This document shows positions 1-7,052 of a DNA stretch of 23,660 nucleotides, in pieces. Every line of letters starts with the position of its first letter. Within the stretch, counting starts at the first letter, position 1. The position numbers and the translations under genes were made by a program. Origin of the DNA: RGIG8244 sp045592785 (GTDB lineage Bacteria > Verrucomicrobiota > Lentisphaeria > Victivallales > UBA1829); contig JAZNVL010000018.1 in NCBI GenBank assembly GCA_045592785.1, positions 1-23,660 of the forward strand. The letters are read 5' to 3'. Below the pieces are notes generated by a model that saw only the letters and a program-made list of their open reading frames with translations, did not search any database and was not told where the DNA came from.

Positions 1-382
1 TCCCCGCCGGGCAGAGTTTGAGTTTCCAATCGCCGTTATTGGGCATCAGCTCTTCCATGGCGGCAAACCAGTGTTTGGCGTAATAAGAGGTGTACCCCAG
101 TTTGTCGATCTGATTTTTTTTGGTCGGAGTATTGGCGGAAATATCAAACGCACCGTAGGAATCGGATTCACAGGGCATAGTGGCAGACATGATCCAGCCG
201 TCATTGCCGCTGCTGTAAATGGCGGAAAGCTGTCCCATGGACTTTTCATTTCCCGCACAGACGACCCGTTTGGAAATATCTTTTGCCTTACCCAGAGCAG
301 GCAGCAACATGGTCGCCAGGATCGCGATGATGGCAATCACGACCAACAGTTCGATCAGCGTAAATTTTACTTTTTTACACAT
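1..382 (-). CDS. Pseudopilin-like protein with type II secretion/type IV pilin N-terminus (partial, 3' end outside window)
   Basis: The minus-strand reading frame starts at ATG 382 and runs off the left edge after about 127 codons, so only the N-terminal part is seen. The N-terminus MCKKVKFTLIELLVVIAI is the classic prepilin processing and methylation motif: a short basic leader, then FTLIE and a hydrophobic helix ending in MLLPALGKAKD. The residue before the Phe is Lys rather than the usual Gly, a variant I associate with this phylum. A strong GGAGG lies about 7 nt before the ATG. Proteins of this type in Lentisphaerota and Verrucomicrobiota usually continue into a secreted globular domain; the part seen has only a few cysteines and aromatic patches. 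It may be a minor pseudopilin or an exported surface protein; the exact function is unknown. The N-terminal motif is very clear, the role is not. Confidence 0.88.
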   Translation of the reverse strand, partial: MCKKVKFTLIELLVVIAIIAILATMLLPALGKAKDISKRVVCAGNEKSMGQLSAIYSSGNDGWIMSATMPCESDSYGAFDISANTPTKKNQIDKLGYTSYYAKHWFAAMEELMPNNGDWKLKLCPAG

Positions 383-400
383 ACGGTAACCTCCAGTCAA

Positions 401-437
401 TCTATTGTTTGTTTAATAATCTATTGTTTGTTTAATA
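401..437 (-). repeat. Two tandem 18-bp direct repeats (19-bp period) at the transcription start, probable operator
   Basis: The unit TATTAAACAAACAATAGA, read on the minus strand, occurs at 437-420 and again at 418-401 without mismatch. The first copy begins at the last base of the -10 box, and the two copies cover the predicted start and early leader. The period is close to two helical turns, so a protein would meet both copies on the same DNA face. This fits a repressor operator; the regulator is not identifiable from the sequence. Confidence 0.6.
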
Positions 438-464
438 CTATAATGCAAAAAGGCGTTTTGTCAA
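437..464 (-). promoter_or_regulatory. Sigma70-type promoter of the pseudopilin-like gene
   Basis: On the minus strand a perfect TTGACA (464-459) is followed after 16 nt by TATAGT (442-437). The spacing and sequence are near consensus. The predicted start falls about 430, inside the tandem repeats described separately, about 50 nt before the ATG at 382. Confidence 0.7.
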
Positions 465-559
465 TAGGGAATCGGAAAAAAAATTAAAAAAAAGCTGTTC
501 CGGATTTGCAAAATATGCGGAAACGTATTACTGTAACTGCAAGGAAGGAAAACTTATTT

Positions 560-1429
560 ATGAAACAATGGATCATTTACATTCTGCTGCTGCTCTTCCC
601 GTTCCTGCTGTCCGGTGACGATGCTCTCACGTTCCGGCAGAAAATCGCGCAACTGGAACAGAAAGGTGTCAAATTCGCCGATGCCGGACGGGAACTGAAA
701 TCCGTTCCCCCCAATTACAAAGAACGTGTACTCGAACTGCCGGACGGTGTTCTGCGGATCGGCAGCCGGGCATTGAACCGGTGCCGGAACATTCATGACG
801 TGATCCTTCCGCGGAGTGTCACGCTGATCGGGAAACGGGCATTTGAGAAAAGCGGGATCAAGAACATCACCATTCCGAAAAGTGTGCAGACAATCGAAGA
901 CATGGCATTCCGGGAATGTAAGAATCTCATGCACATCAAGTTGGAACAAGGTGTGGTGGAGATCGGCGAACGGGCATTTTCCGGCTGTGAAAAACTGGAA
1001 GCGTTTGTCATGCCGAACACAGTACAGAAACTGGGAGACCGGGTATTTGAGAACTGCACGAATATGAAATCGGCAACATTATCGCTCCGTCTCACGGTGA
1101 TCCCCGATCACCTGTTCGTGAATTGCGAAAAACTGGATGGACTCCAGATTCCCCCTTATGTCCGCAGCATCGAAAAATATGCGTTTCAGAACTGCAAATC
1201 GCTGACCGCGATCTACATCAATTCCTACACCCACACCATCCATGACTACGCATTCAACGATTGCAAAAAACTGGAGGCAGTCACCATCAGCCACGGGGTC
1301 CGTGCCATCGGCAGAGGTGCGTTCAGCGGCTGTGAATCGTTGAAGGAAGCGGTCCTCCCCCGGACAGTCAAAATCGTCGGCGACGATGCGTTCCCCCGGT
1401 GGGTGATCGTCAAGAAGAAACGCCGCTGA
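560..1429 (+). CDS. Secreted leucine-rich-repeat protein, BspA/LRR_5 type
   Basis: A 289-residue protein starting at ATG 560, chosen because AAGGAAGG lies 11 nt upstream and because residues 1-18 (MKQWIIYILLLLFPFLLS) form a clean signal peptide. A longer frame from TTG 506 would bury that signal. From about residue 50 to the end there are about nine repeats of 22-23 residues of the form V..IG..AF..C.NL..V.LP, the Treponema pallidum/BspA-type LRR_5 repeat known from surface proteins that bind host or matrix proteins. There is no C-terminal anchor; the chain ends in a basic KKKRR. It is divergent from the pseudopilin-like gene. Its last 37 codons are duplicated at 1885-1998. The family is clear; the ligand is unknown. 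Confidence 0.85.
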   Translation: MKQWIIYILLLLFPFLLSGDDALTFRQKIAQLEQKGVKFADAGRELKSVPPNYKERVLELPDGVLRIGSRALNRCRNIHDVILPRSVTLIGKRAFEKSGIKNITIPKSVQTIEDMAFRECKNLMHIKLEQGVVEIGERAFSGCEKLEAFVMPNTVQKLGDRVFENCTNMKSATLSLRLTVIPDHLFVNCEKLDGLQIPPYVRSIEKYAFQNCKSLTAIYINSYTHTIHDYAFNDCKKLEAVTISHGVRAIGRGAFSGCESLKEAVLPRTVKIVGDDAFPRWVIVKKKRR

Positions 1430-1430
1430 C
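1316..1430 (+). repeat. 115-bp direct repeat, copy 1 (3' end of the LRR gene)
   Basis: Identical to 1885-1999 at 113 of 115 positions, with a constant offset of 569 bp. The two differences are both T for C at third codon positions (Val and Phe codons), hence synonymous in the LRR frame. A weaker match continues a few bases past the stop (AAAGCGTT in both copies). Confidence 0.95.
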
Positions 1431-1443
1431 CGGAGAAAGCGTT

Positions 1444-1462
1444 CTGCCCGAATTGCGGGCAG
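1444..1462 (+). terminator. Hairpin after the LRR gene without a T tract
   Basis: CTGCCCG and CGGGCAG form a perfect 7-bp GC-rich stem with a 5-nt loop, 14 nt after the LRR stop codon. No run of T follows, so it may be a weak or factor-assisted terminator or simply protect the mRNA end. Confidence 0.35.
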
Positions 1463-1486
1463 TGGTGAATTTATAACTTTCGATGT

Positions 1487-1514
1487 TTGAAAACAGGCAA
1501 TGTTGTGATATATT
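1487..1514 (+). promoter_or_regulatory. Promoter-like element immediately before the regulator remnant
   Basis: TTGAAA (1487-1492), 16 nt, then TATATT (1509-1514), the same -10 hexamer as at several intact genes here. It directly abuts the broken coding sequence with no start codon in between. It could be the original promoter of the lost regulator, joined to its 3' end by an internal deletion. Confidence 0.4.
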
Positions 1515-1883
1515 ACAGGACGCGGGATCCGGAAAATCGTAGACGCTGTAAAAAAAGCCGGGCTTGCAGAACCTGAAATTGAAGATGCAGAAGGCGGAGT
1601 GCGTATCACGATATTCCGCAAGGGGTATAATCCGGCTCCGGCAATCACCTTACCACACAAGAAAAGTAAGGTGAAAAGTAAGGTGAAAATCCTGGAGCTG
1701 ATTTGTAAAAATCCTCAAATTCCAATTCACATGATCGCCGAAGCGACCGGACTCTCTGTCGGGGGTGTTGAAAAAAATATACGGCAACTGAAAAAAGACG
1801 GGATTTTAACTCATGCAGGTTCGGCACGCAATGGTCATTGGGAAATAATATCAGCAAACGTTGATGAAAAAGAAATGAAATGA
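1512..1883 (+). pseudogene. C-terminal remnant of a COG2865/AlbA_2-type ATP-binding transcription regulator
   Basis: An open frame after the stop at 1506-1508 encodes about 123 residues ending at TGA 1881-1883, with no ATG at its beginning. It opens with TGRGIRKIVDAVKKAGL and continues through a GGVRITIFRKGYNP segment. This is the end of the GHKL-like ATPase part in COG2865 proteins (Schlafen-AlbA_2 domain regulators). A linker KKSKVKSKVKILELI and a winged helix follow (IAEATGLSVGGVEKNIRQLK, then DGILTHAGSARNGHWEII), also typical of the family. The AlbA_2 domain and most of the ATPase part are missing; full-length members have 400-500 residues. A GTG at 1599 could start a 94-residue winged-helix protein, but its ribosome binding site is poor. 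Both sides are flanked by the 115-bp repeat. I regard it as a decayed gene. Confidence 0.75.
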
Positions 1884-1884
1884 C

Positions 1885-1998
1885 GGTGCGTTCAGCGGCT
1901 GTGAATCGTTGAAGGAAGCGGTCCTCCCCCGGACAGTCAAAATCGTTGGCGACGATGCGTTTCCCCGGTGGGTGATCGTCAAGAAGAAACGCCGCTGA
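1885..1998 (+). pseudogene. Duplicated 3' end of an LRR_5 gene, no start
   Basis: This stretch encodes the last 37 residues of the upstream LRR protein and its stop codon (TGA 1996-1998) with only synonymous changes. It has no N-terminal part, since it begins directly after the stop of the regulator remnant. It is either the stump of a second, tandem LRR gene or a duplication left by recombination. Confidence 0.85.
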
Positions 1999-1999
1999 C
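1885..1999 (+). repeat. 115-bp direct repeat, copy 2
   Basis: Second copy of the repeat at 1316-1430, with two synonymous differences. Together the copies bracket a 454-bp segment (1431-1884) that contains the regulator remnant. Confidence 0.95.
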
Positions 2000-2063
2000 A
2001 GCCAAAAGCGTTATTCTGTTCCATAAAATCCTGTATTTTACGACATTTTTTACTCTTTTTTTC

Positions 2064-2093
2064 TTGAAAAATGAAAAAAACAGGGCATATTAT
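2064..2093 (+). promoter_or_regulatory. Probable promoter of the proS operon
   Basis: TTGAAA (2064-2069), 18 nt, then TATTAT (2088-2093), within an A/T-rich stretch about 80 nt before the proS ATG. The next gene-free bases hold the palindrome at 2122-2144. Confidence 0.5.
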
Positions 2094-2121
2094 AAAGGTT
2101 ATAGATTTTTCAGAAATCGTA

Positions 2122-2144
2122 CAGATGAAGACGGTCTTCATCTG
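2122..2144 (+). promoter_or_regulatory. 23-bp perfect palindrome in the proS leader
   Basis: CAGATGAAGAC, one central G, then GTCTTCATCTG: 11-bp arms with no mismatch, about 30 nt downstream of the predicted -10 box and 31 nt before the proS start codon. No T tract follows, so it is not a standard terminator. It can act as a dimeric repressor operator or as an RNA hairpin in the leader. I see no T-box features around it. Confidence 0.55.
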
Positions 2145-2174
2145 ACAGAATAAGCAACGTAAGGAACAACTCGT

Positions 2175-3902
2175 ATGAAAATGTCAAAAATGGCAGGTCG
2201 CCGCTTGAAGGAAGACCCCAAGGACGCAAAGACAATCAGTCACAAGTTTTTGGTTCGGGGCGGATACATCCGTCCGGTCTCCGCAGGCATTTATTCACTT
2301 CTTCCCATTGCTCACCGAATTATCAGCAAGATTGAAAACATTATTCGGGAAGAAATGAATGCCATTGACGGACAGGAAGTCCTTATGCCGGTGGTCCTCC
2401 CGGGAGAACTCTGGGAAGAATCCGGACGCTATCAGTCAGTTGGCGCGGAGCTTTTGCGTTTCCGTGACCGCAACAACAAGGCCATGCTGCTGGGTATGAC
2501 CCACGAAGAAGCTGCGGTGGCATTGGTCCGCACGGAAGTCAACAGCTACAAACAGCTGCCCATGATGATCTATCAGATCCAGACGAAATACCGGGATGAA
2601 GCCCGTCCGCGGGCAGGCTTGATCCGGGTGCGGGAATTCACCATGAAAGATGCGTACAGTTTCCACACCGACCAGGCATCTCTGGATGAATATTACGAAC
2701 GTGCTCATGCTGCATACGAACGCATTTATCAGCGGGTCGGATTGAAAAATGTGGTCTCCATCCTTTCCAATTCCGGCATGATGGGCGGCAGTATCTCCCA
2801 TGAATTCATGCTGCTGGCGGATTGCGGGGAAGACAGCATCTTCCTTTCTCCCGACGGCAAGAGCTACAAGGCGAACCGGGAAGTCGCGGTCTCCGGTCTG
2901 AAATTCACCAAGACAGAAGAAAAGCCGCTGGAAAAAGTACACACCCCCGGCTGCAAGACCATCGAAGATGTGGCGAACTTCCTGGGTGTGAAAGCCGAAA
3001 ATACGGGCAAAGCCGTGTTCTATTCCGATCCGGAAGGGAATCTGGTATTTGCCGTCGTGCGCGGCGACTTTGAAGTCAACGAAAGCAAGCTCAAAGGTAT
3101 TCTCGGCGTTTCCGAACTCAATTTCGCCAACGACGAACAGATCCTTGCCGCCGGCGCGGTCCCCGGATACGCCAGTCCCATGGGCATCGATCAGAAAAAG
3201 ATCCGTCTTGTGATGGATAAATCCGCAGCGGAGACCTCCAATCTGGTGGTCGGCGCTAACGAAGCGGATTATCATTATATCAACTTCAACTACGGACGGG
3301 ATCTCGAAGGCGGGATCGTGGCGGATATCGCCTGTGTCCGTGAAGGTGACCCCTGCCCTGTTACGGGGGAACCGCTTGTCTTCAAACACGGTATTGAGAT
3401 CGGGAACATCTTCCAGCTCGGAACCAAGTATTCCGAACCGATGAACTGCTGTTTCCTGGACAAAGACGGCAAGAACCGGGTCATGATCATGGGCTGTTAC
3501 GGGATCGGCGTGGGCCGTACCATGGCATCCGTCATCGAAGACTCCCATGACGATTACGGTCCCATCTGGCCCATGAGTATCGCACCCTGGCAGGTCCATG
3601 TCTGCGCACTGACCCCCAACAAGGATGGTGTGGGCGAAGCCTGTGAAAAACTGGTGGCGGAACTGGAAGCCCGGGGCGTGGAAGTCCTCTTTGACGACCG
3701 TGGCGAAAAAGCCGGGTTCATGTTCAACGATGCCGACCTGATCGGGATCCCGTTCCGTGCGGTGATCTCGCCCAAGAGCATCGCAAATGGTGAAGTGGAA
3801 TTCCGTCTGCGCGGCAGTCGCGATTCGGAAATGCTCCCCATGGCGGAAGCGGCGGAAATGATCGCCGCAAAAGTCGCAGAAGAATTGAAGAAATATCAAT
3901 AA
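2175..3902 (+). CDS. proS: Prolyl-tRNA synthetase (bacterial type with editing domain)
   Basis: A 575-residue class II aminoacyl-tRNA synthetase that charges tRNA-Pro with proline in the cytosol. The length matches the bacterial form. The N-terminal catalytic half holds motif 1 and motif 2 (KYRDEARPRAGLIRVREF, about residues 138-155, then TMKDAYSFH). Between about 225 and 390 lies the inserted YbaK-like domain that hydrolyses mischarged alanyl-tRNA-Pro. Motif 3 (GCYGIGVGRTMASVIED) is at about 439-455, followed by the anticodon-binding domain to the end. AAGGAAC lies 9 nt before the ATG. It is the first gene of a tight plus-strand cluster that also contains proC, so charging and synthesis of proline may be co-expressed. 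Confidence 0.97.
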   Translation: MKMSKMAGRRLKEDPKDAKTISHKFLVRGGYIRPVSAGIYSLLPIAHRIISKIENIIREEMNAIDGQEVLMPVVLPGELWEESGRYQSVGAELLRFRDRNNKAMLLGMTHEEAAVALVRTEVNSYKQLPMMIYQIQTKYRDEARPRAGLIRVREFTMKDAYSFHTDQASLDEYYERAHAAYERIYQRVGLKNVVSILSNSGMMGGSISHEFMLLADCGEDSIFLSPDGKSYKANREVAVSGLKFTKTEEKPLEKVHTPGCKTIEDVANFLGVKAENTGKAVFYSDPEGNLVFAVVRGDFEVNESKLKGILGVSELNFANDEQILAAGAVPGYASPMGIDQKKIRLVMDKSAAETSNLVVGANEADYHYINFNYGRDLEGGIVADIACVREGDPCPVTGEPLVFKHGIEIGNIFQLGTKYSEPMNCCFLDKDGKNRVMIMGCYGIGVGRTMASVIEDSHDDYGPIWPMSIAPWQVHVCALTPNKDGVGEACEKLVAELEARGVEVLFDDRGEKAGFMFNDADLIGIPFRAVISPKSIANGEVEFRLRGSRDSEMLPMAEAAEMIAAKVAEELKKYQ

Positions 3903-3917
3903 CAGGATCTTACGATA

Positions 3918-6215
3918 ATGGAAAATCAACTCCAGCAAATGGGACGCCGTATAAGAGAAGCGCGGACCGTCCTCGATATATCCGTAGCCGAAATGGCTGC
4001 ACTGCATCATCTTTCCGAAGAAGAATATCTGAAACACGAAACCGGGGATGTGGATTCCTCCTTCACCTTTATCTACCGCTGTGCCGACCGGTTCGGACTC
4101 GACATCAGCGCACTGGTCACGGGCGAATCCCCGCACCTCTCGTTCTATACCGTCACCCGCCGGGATAAAGGAACTCCCATCCGCCGTCGTGCCGGATTCG
4201 AATATCTGCACAAAGCGGCACGGTTGAAGAACCGTCATGCGGAACCCTTCCTGGTGAAAGCACCGGCGGAAGACGAAAATGCGCCGATCCACCTTTCCAC
4301 CCACGCCGGACAGGAATTTGATTATGTCCTGCGCGGCACACTGAAATGCAAGTTTGAGGACAAGGAAGAGATCCTTCATGCGGGCGACAGCGTGTATTAT
4401 GACTCCGGACATCCCCACGGCATGATCGCCATCGGCGGGGAAGACTGTGAATTCCTTGCCATCGTGGTGAAAAGCATGGGCGACGAACCCGTGGAATGGG
4501 AGGAAGCTGACACGACCAAAGCCCGGGTGACTCCCGTTGCCGCCGTGGAACAGGAAGAACGTCTGTATCAGAAGTTCATGAAGGAAACGCTTGACGAAAA
4601 CGGCATGCTCCGTGATGTCAGATTCGAGATCCCCGAAAACTTCAATTTCGCTTATGATGTCATTGACGCTCTGGCGGAAAAAGATCCGGAAAAACGCGCT
4701 ATGCGCTGGATCTCCGAAAAACAGGAAGTCCGGGACTTCACATTCACGGATATCTCCAGACTTTCCCAGAAAGCCGCTAATTATTTCACGGCTCTGGGCA
4801 TCCGTAAAGGGGACCGGGTCATGCTGGTCCTGAAACGGCATTACCAGTTCTGGATCGCACTCCCCGCTCTGCACCGGATCGGTGCCATCGCAGTTCCCGC
4901 AACTTCCCAGCTGTTGAAAAAGGACTTCGTCTACCGTTTCAACAGTGCCGGAGTCAAGTGTGTGGTATGTACCCCCGAAGATGATGTACCGGAAAACGTG
5001 GAAGCCGCGCTGGCGGAATCCCCGGAACTGGAACTCAAAGTCATCGTCAACGGCGATCGGGAAGGCTGGCGGAGTTTTGACAGGGATATCGAACTTTACA
5101 GTGACGTATACAAGCGGGATCCGGAACACAAAGTGACCGATCCCATGCTGCTGTATTTCAGTTCCGGGACCAGCGGATATCCCAAAATGGTCCTTCACGA
5201 TTACAGTTATCCCATCGGACACATCATGACAGCCCGCTGGTGGCATAACACCAAACCCGACGGACTGCATTTCACCATTTCCGATACGGGCTGGGGCAAA
5301 GCCGTCTGGGGTAAGCTCTACGGACAATGGTTCAATGAATCGGCAACGCTGGTCTATGACTTCCGCCGGTTCCAGCCTGCGGATATCCTCCCCCTGTTCA
5401 AGAAACACAATGTGACCACATTCTGTGCGCCGCCCACCATGTACCGTTTCTTCATCAAGGAAGATCTGAAGAAATACGACTTCTCCACGTTGACTTATGC
5501 GACCACCGCCGGGGAAGCATTGAACCCGGAAGTGTTCCAGCAGTTCCGGGATACCACCGGACTCTCCATCATGGAAGGGTTCGGTCAGACGGAAACCACG
5601 CTGCTCCTGGGGAACTTCATCGGCATGACGCCCCGTCCCGGGTCCATGGGGAAACCCTCTCCGCAGTTCAAGATCGACCTGATGGATGCGGAAGGCAAGA
5701 GCGTTCCCACCGGGGAAGTGGGCGAAATCGTCATCAAAGCGGAACCCTACGAAATACCGGGTCTCTTCCAGGGATATTACCGGGATGCGGAAAAAACAGC
5801 CGAATCCTGGCACGATGGATATTATCACACCGGCGATACCGCCTGGCGCGATGAAGACGGGTATTACTGGTATGTGGGCAGAACGGACGACGTGATCAAG
5901 TCCTCCGGGTACCGCATCGGTCCCTTCGAAATCGAAAGCGTGATGATGGAACTGCCTTATGTTCTGGAATGTGCCGTCACCGGCGCACCGGATCCTGTCC
6001 GCGGACAGGTGGTGAAGGCGACCATCGTACTGACCAAGGGCACCGAGGGCACGGAAGACCTGAAGAAAGAGATCCAGGAATACGTCAAGACCCACACAGC
6101 GCCGTACAAATATCCGCGTATCGTGGACTTTGTGACGGAACTGCCGAAGACCATCAGCGGGAAGATCCGCCGTGCGGCGATCCGGGAAGAAAGTCAGAAA
6201 AACGCACAGAAATAA
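3918..6215 (+). CDS. XRE-HTH + cupin + acyl-CoA synthetase (AMP-forming) fusion protein
   Basis: A single 765-residue frame with no internal stop joins three modules. Residues about 5-63 resemble an XRE-type helix-turn-helix (RIREARTVLDISVAEMAALH). Residues about 110-190 form a cupin like the sensor domain of XRE-cupin regulators (HAGQEFDYVLRGTLKCKF, then HAGDSVYYDSGHPHGM). Residues about 240-765 are an ANL-superfamily adenylating enzyme with all core motifs: YFSSGTSGYPK at 413-423, GFGQTETT near 555, YHTGDTAWRDEDGYYWYVGR near 635-653, and the catalytic Lys in TISGKIRR near 748. The segment SDTGWGKAVWGKLYGQW resembles medium-chain acyl-CoA synthetases. The enzyme would activate a carboxylic acid to acyl-CoA. 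The N-terminal half would normally be a separate regulator. It lies 15 nt after proS and 27 nt before proC. The substrate, and whether the HTH binds DNA, are unknown. Confidence 0.9.
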   Translation: MENQLQQMGRRIREARTVLDISVAEMAALHHLSEEEYLKHETGDVDSSFTFIYRCADRFGLDISALVTGESPHLSFYTVTRRDKGTPIRRRAGFEYLHKAARLKNRHAEPFLVKAPAEDENAPIHLSTHAGQEFDYVLRGTLKCKFEDKEEILHAGDSVYYDSGHPHGMIAIGGEDCEFLAIVVKSMGDEPVEWEEADTTKARVTPVAAVEQEERLYQKFMKETLDENGMLRDVRFEIPENFNFAYDVIDALAEKDPEKRAMRWISEKQEVRDFTFTDISRLSQKAANYFTALGIRKGDRVMLVLKRHYQFWIALPALHRIGAIAVPATSQLLKKDFVYRFNSAGVKCVVCTPEDDVPENVEAALAESPELELKVIVNGDREGWRSFDRDIELYSDVYKRDPEHKVTDPMLLYFSSGTSGYPKMVLHDYSYPIGHIMTARWWHNTKPDGLHFTISDTGWGKAVWGKLYGQWFNESATLVYDFRRFQPADILPLFKKHNVTTFCAPPTMYRFFIKEDLKKYDFSTLTYATTAGEALNPEVFQQFRDTTGLSIMEGFGQTETTLLLGNFIGMTPRPGSMGKPSPQFKIDLMDAEGKSVPTGEVGEIVIKAEPYEIPGLFQGYYRDAEKTAESWHDGYYHTGDTAWRDEDGYYWYVGRTDDVIKSSGYRIGPFEIESVMMELPYVLECAVTGAPDPVRGQVVKATIVLTKGTEGTEDLKKEIQEYVKTHTAPYKYPRIVDFVTELPKTISGKIRRAAIREESQKNAQK

Positions 6216-6242
6216 AGAAAAACGGAAAGAAAGGAGTCGGAT

Positions 6243-7052
6243 ATGCCGGAACTCAACTATTCATTCATCGGTGCCGGAAAGATGGCGACCGCCATTGCCG
6301 CCGGTATGGTCCGGAGCGGGATCGCACCGGCACGGATCCATGCGTATGACGTAGCCAAAGCCGCCGCTGATTCCTTTCAGAACGCGACCGGGGCTGTGAT
6401 CGCAGAGAGCATGACAGAAGCCATTGCGGCATCTGATGTTGTGATTCTGGCAGTCAAGCCCCAATATGCGCCCCAGGCGCTGGCGGAAGCACGTCCCGCG
6501 TTGGAAGGGAAACTGTTGATCTCCATCGCCGCCGGGCTGACCATCAAATACCTGCAAACGGCAAGCGGGATCAGCCGGATCATCCGGGTGATGCCCAATA
6601 CCCCTGCCCTGGCAGGTGCCGGGATGAGTTGTTATGCGGGAGCCGCCGGGATCTCCGGAACCGATCTGGAAACGGCAAAAGAAATCCTGGGCTCCATCGG
6701 GAAAGCCCGCATGGTCTCCGAAAGCCAGCTGGATGCCGTCACCGGGTTGAGCGGAAGCGGACCTGCCTTTGTCATGGAGTTCATCATGGGCATGGCGGAC
6801 GGCGGTGTTTACAGCGGTCTGCCCCGTGATCTTGCATTGGAAATGGCATTGCAGACTGTTCTCGGCACCGCAAAGATGTGTCAGGAAAGTCACGTTTCCA
6901 TCGGGGAACTCCGGGATGCAGTGATCTCCCCCGCCGGGACAACGGCGGAAGGGATCCTGGTGATGCAGCAGGCGGGGTTCAAAGGGACTGCGGCAAAAGC
7001 AGTCATTGCCGCCGCGAAACGCTCCGCTGAATTGGGCAAAGGCAAAGAATGA
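6243..7052 (+). CDS. proC: Pyrroline-5-carboxylate reductase
   Basis: A 269-residue enzyme, the usual family length, catalysing the last step of proline synthesis: NAD(P)H-dependent reduction of pyrroline-5-carboxylate. The N-terminus FIGAGKMATAIAAGMV is the Rossmann dinucleotide-binding turn. RVMPNTPALAGAGMSCY (about 120-136) and GLSGSGPAFVMEFI (about 176-189) are family signatures. SPAGTTAEGI near 230 belongs to the C-terminal dimerisation and active-site helix bundle. AAGGAG lies 6-7 nt before ATG 6243. The gene follows the fusion protein by 27 nt and overlaps the next gene by 4 nt (ATGA), so translational coupling is likely. Together with proS it gives this cluster a proline theme. Confidence 0.96.
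   Translation: MPELNYSFIGAGKMATAIAAGMVRSGIAPARIHAYDVAKAAADSFQNATGAVIAESMTEAIAASDVVILAVKPQYAPQALAEARPALEGKLLISIAAGLTIKYLQTASGISRIIRVMPNTPALAGAGMSCYAGAAGISGTDLETAKEILGSIGKARMVSESQLDAVTGLSGSGPAFVMEFIMGMADGGVYSGLPRDLALEMALQTVLGTAKMCQESHVSIGELRDAVISPAGTTAEGILVMQQAGFKGTAAKAVIAAAKRSAELGKGKE

Noticed and set aside
439..444. Perfect TATAAT on the plus strand as promoter of the LRR gene
   Set aside because: No acceptable -35 box 16-18 nt upstream. It is mostly the complement of the minus-strand -10 region.
71..487. 138-codon plus-strand frame opposite the pseudopilin-like gene
   Set aside because: The minus strand has the prepilin motif, GGAGG and a promoter. This frame passes through the promoter and repeats and has no motif.
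1316..1999. Transposon with 115-bp terminal direct repeats
   Set aside because: No transposase, no terminal inverted repeats and no short target duplication. The repeat is plainly LRR coding sequence.
2000..2174. T-box riboswitch before proS
   Set aside because: No UGGN antiterminator sequence, no Stem I features and no terminator; only a short palindrome is present.
2436..6095. 1219-codon open frame on the minus strand opposite proS and the fusion gene
   Set aside because: The plus-strand proteins are unmistakable. The antisense frame is open because the genes rarely use TTA, CTA and TCA codons. Its translation is His/Phe/Gly-rich without recognisable motifs and has no ribosome binding site.
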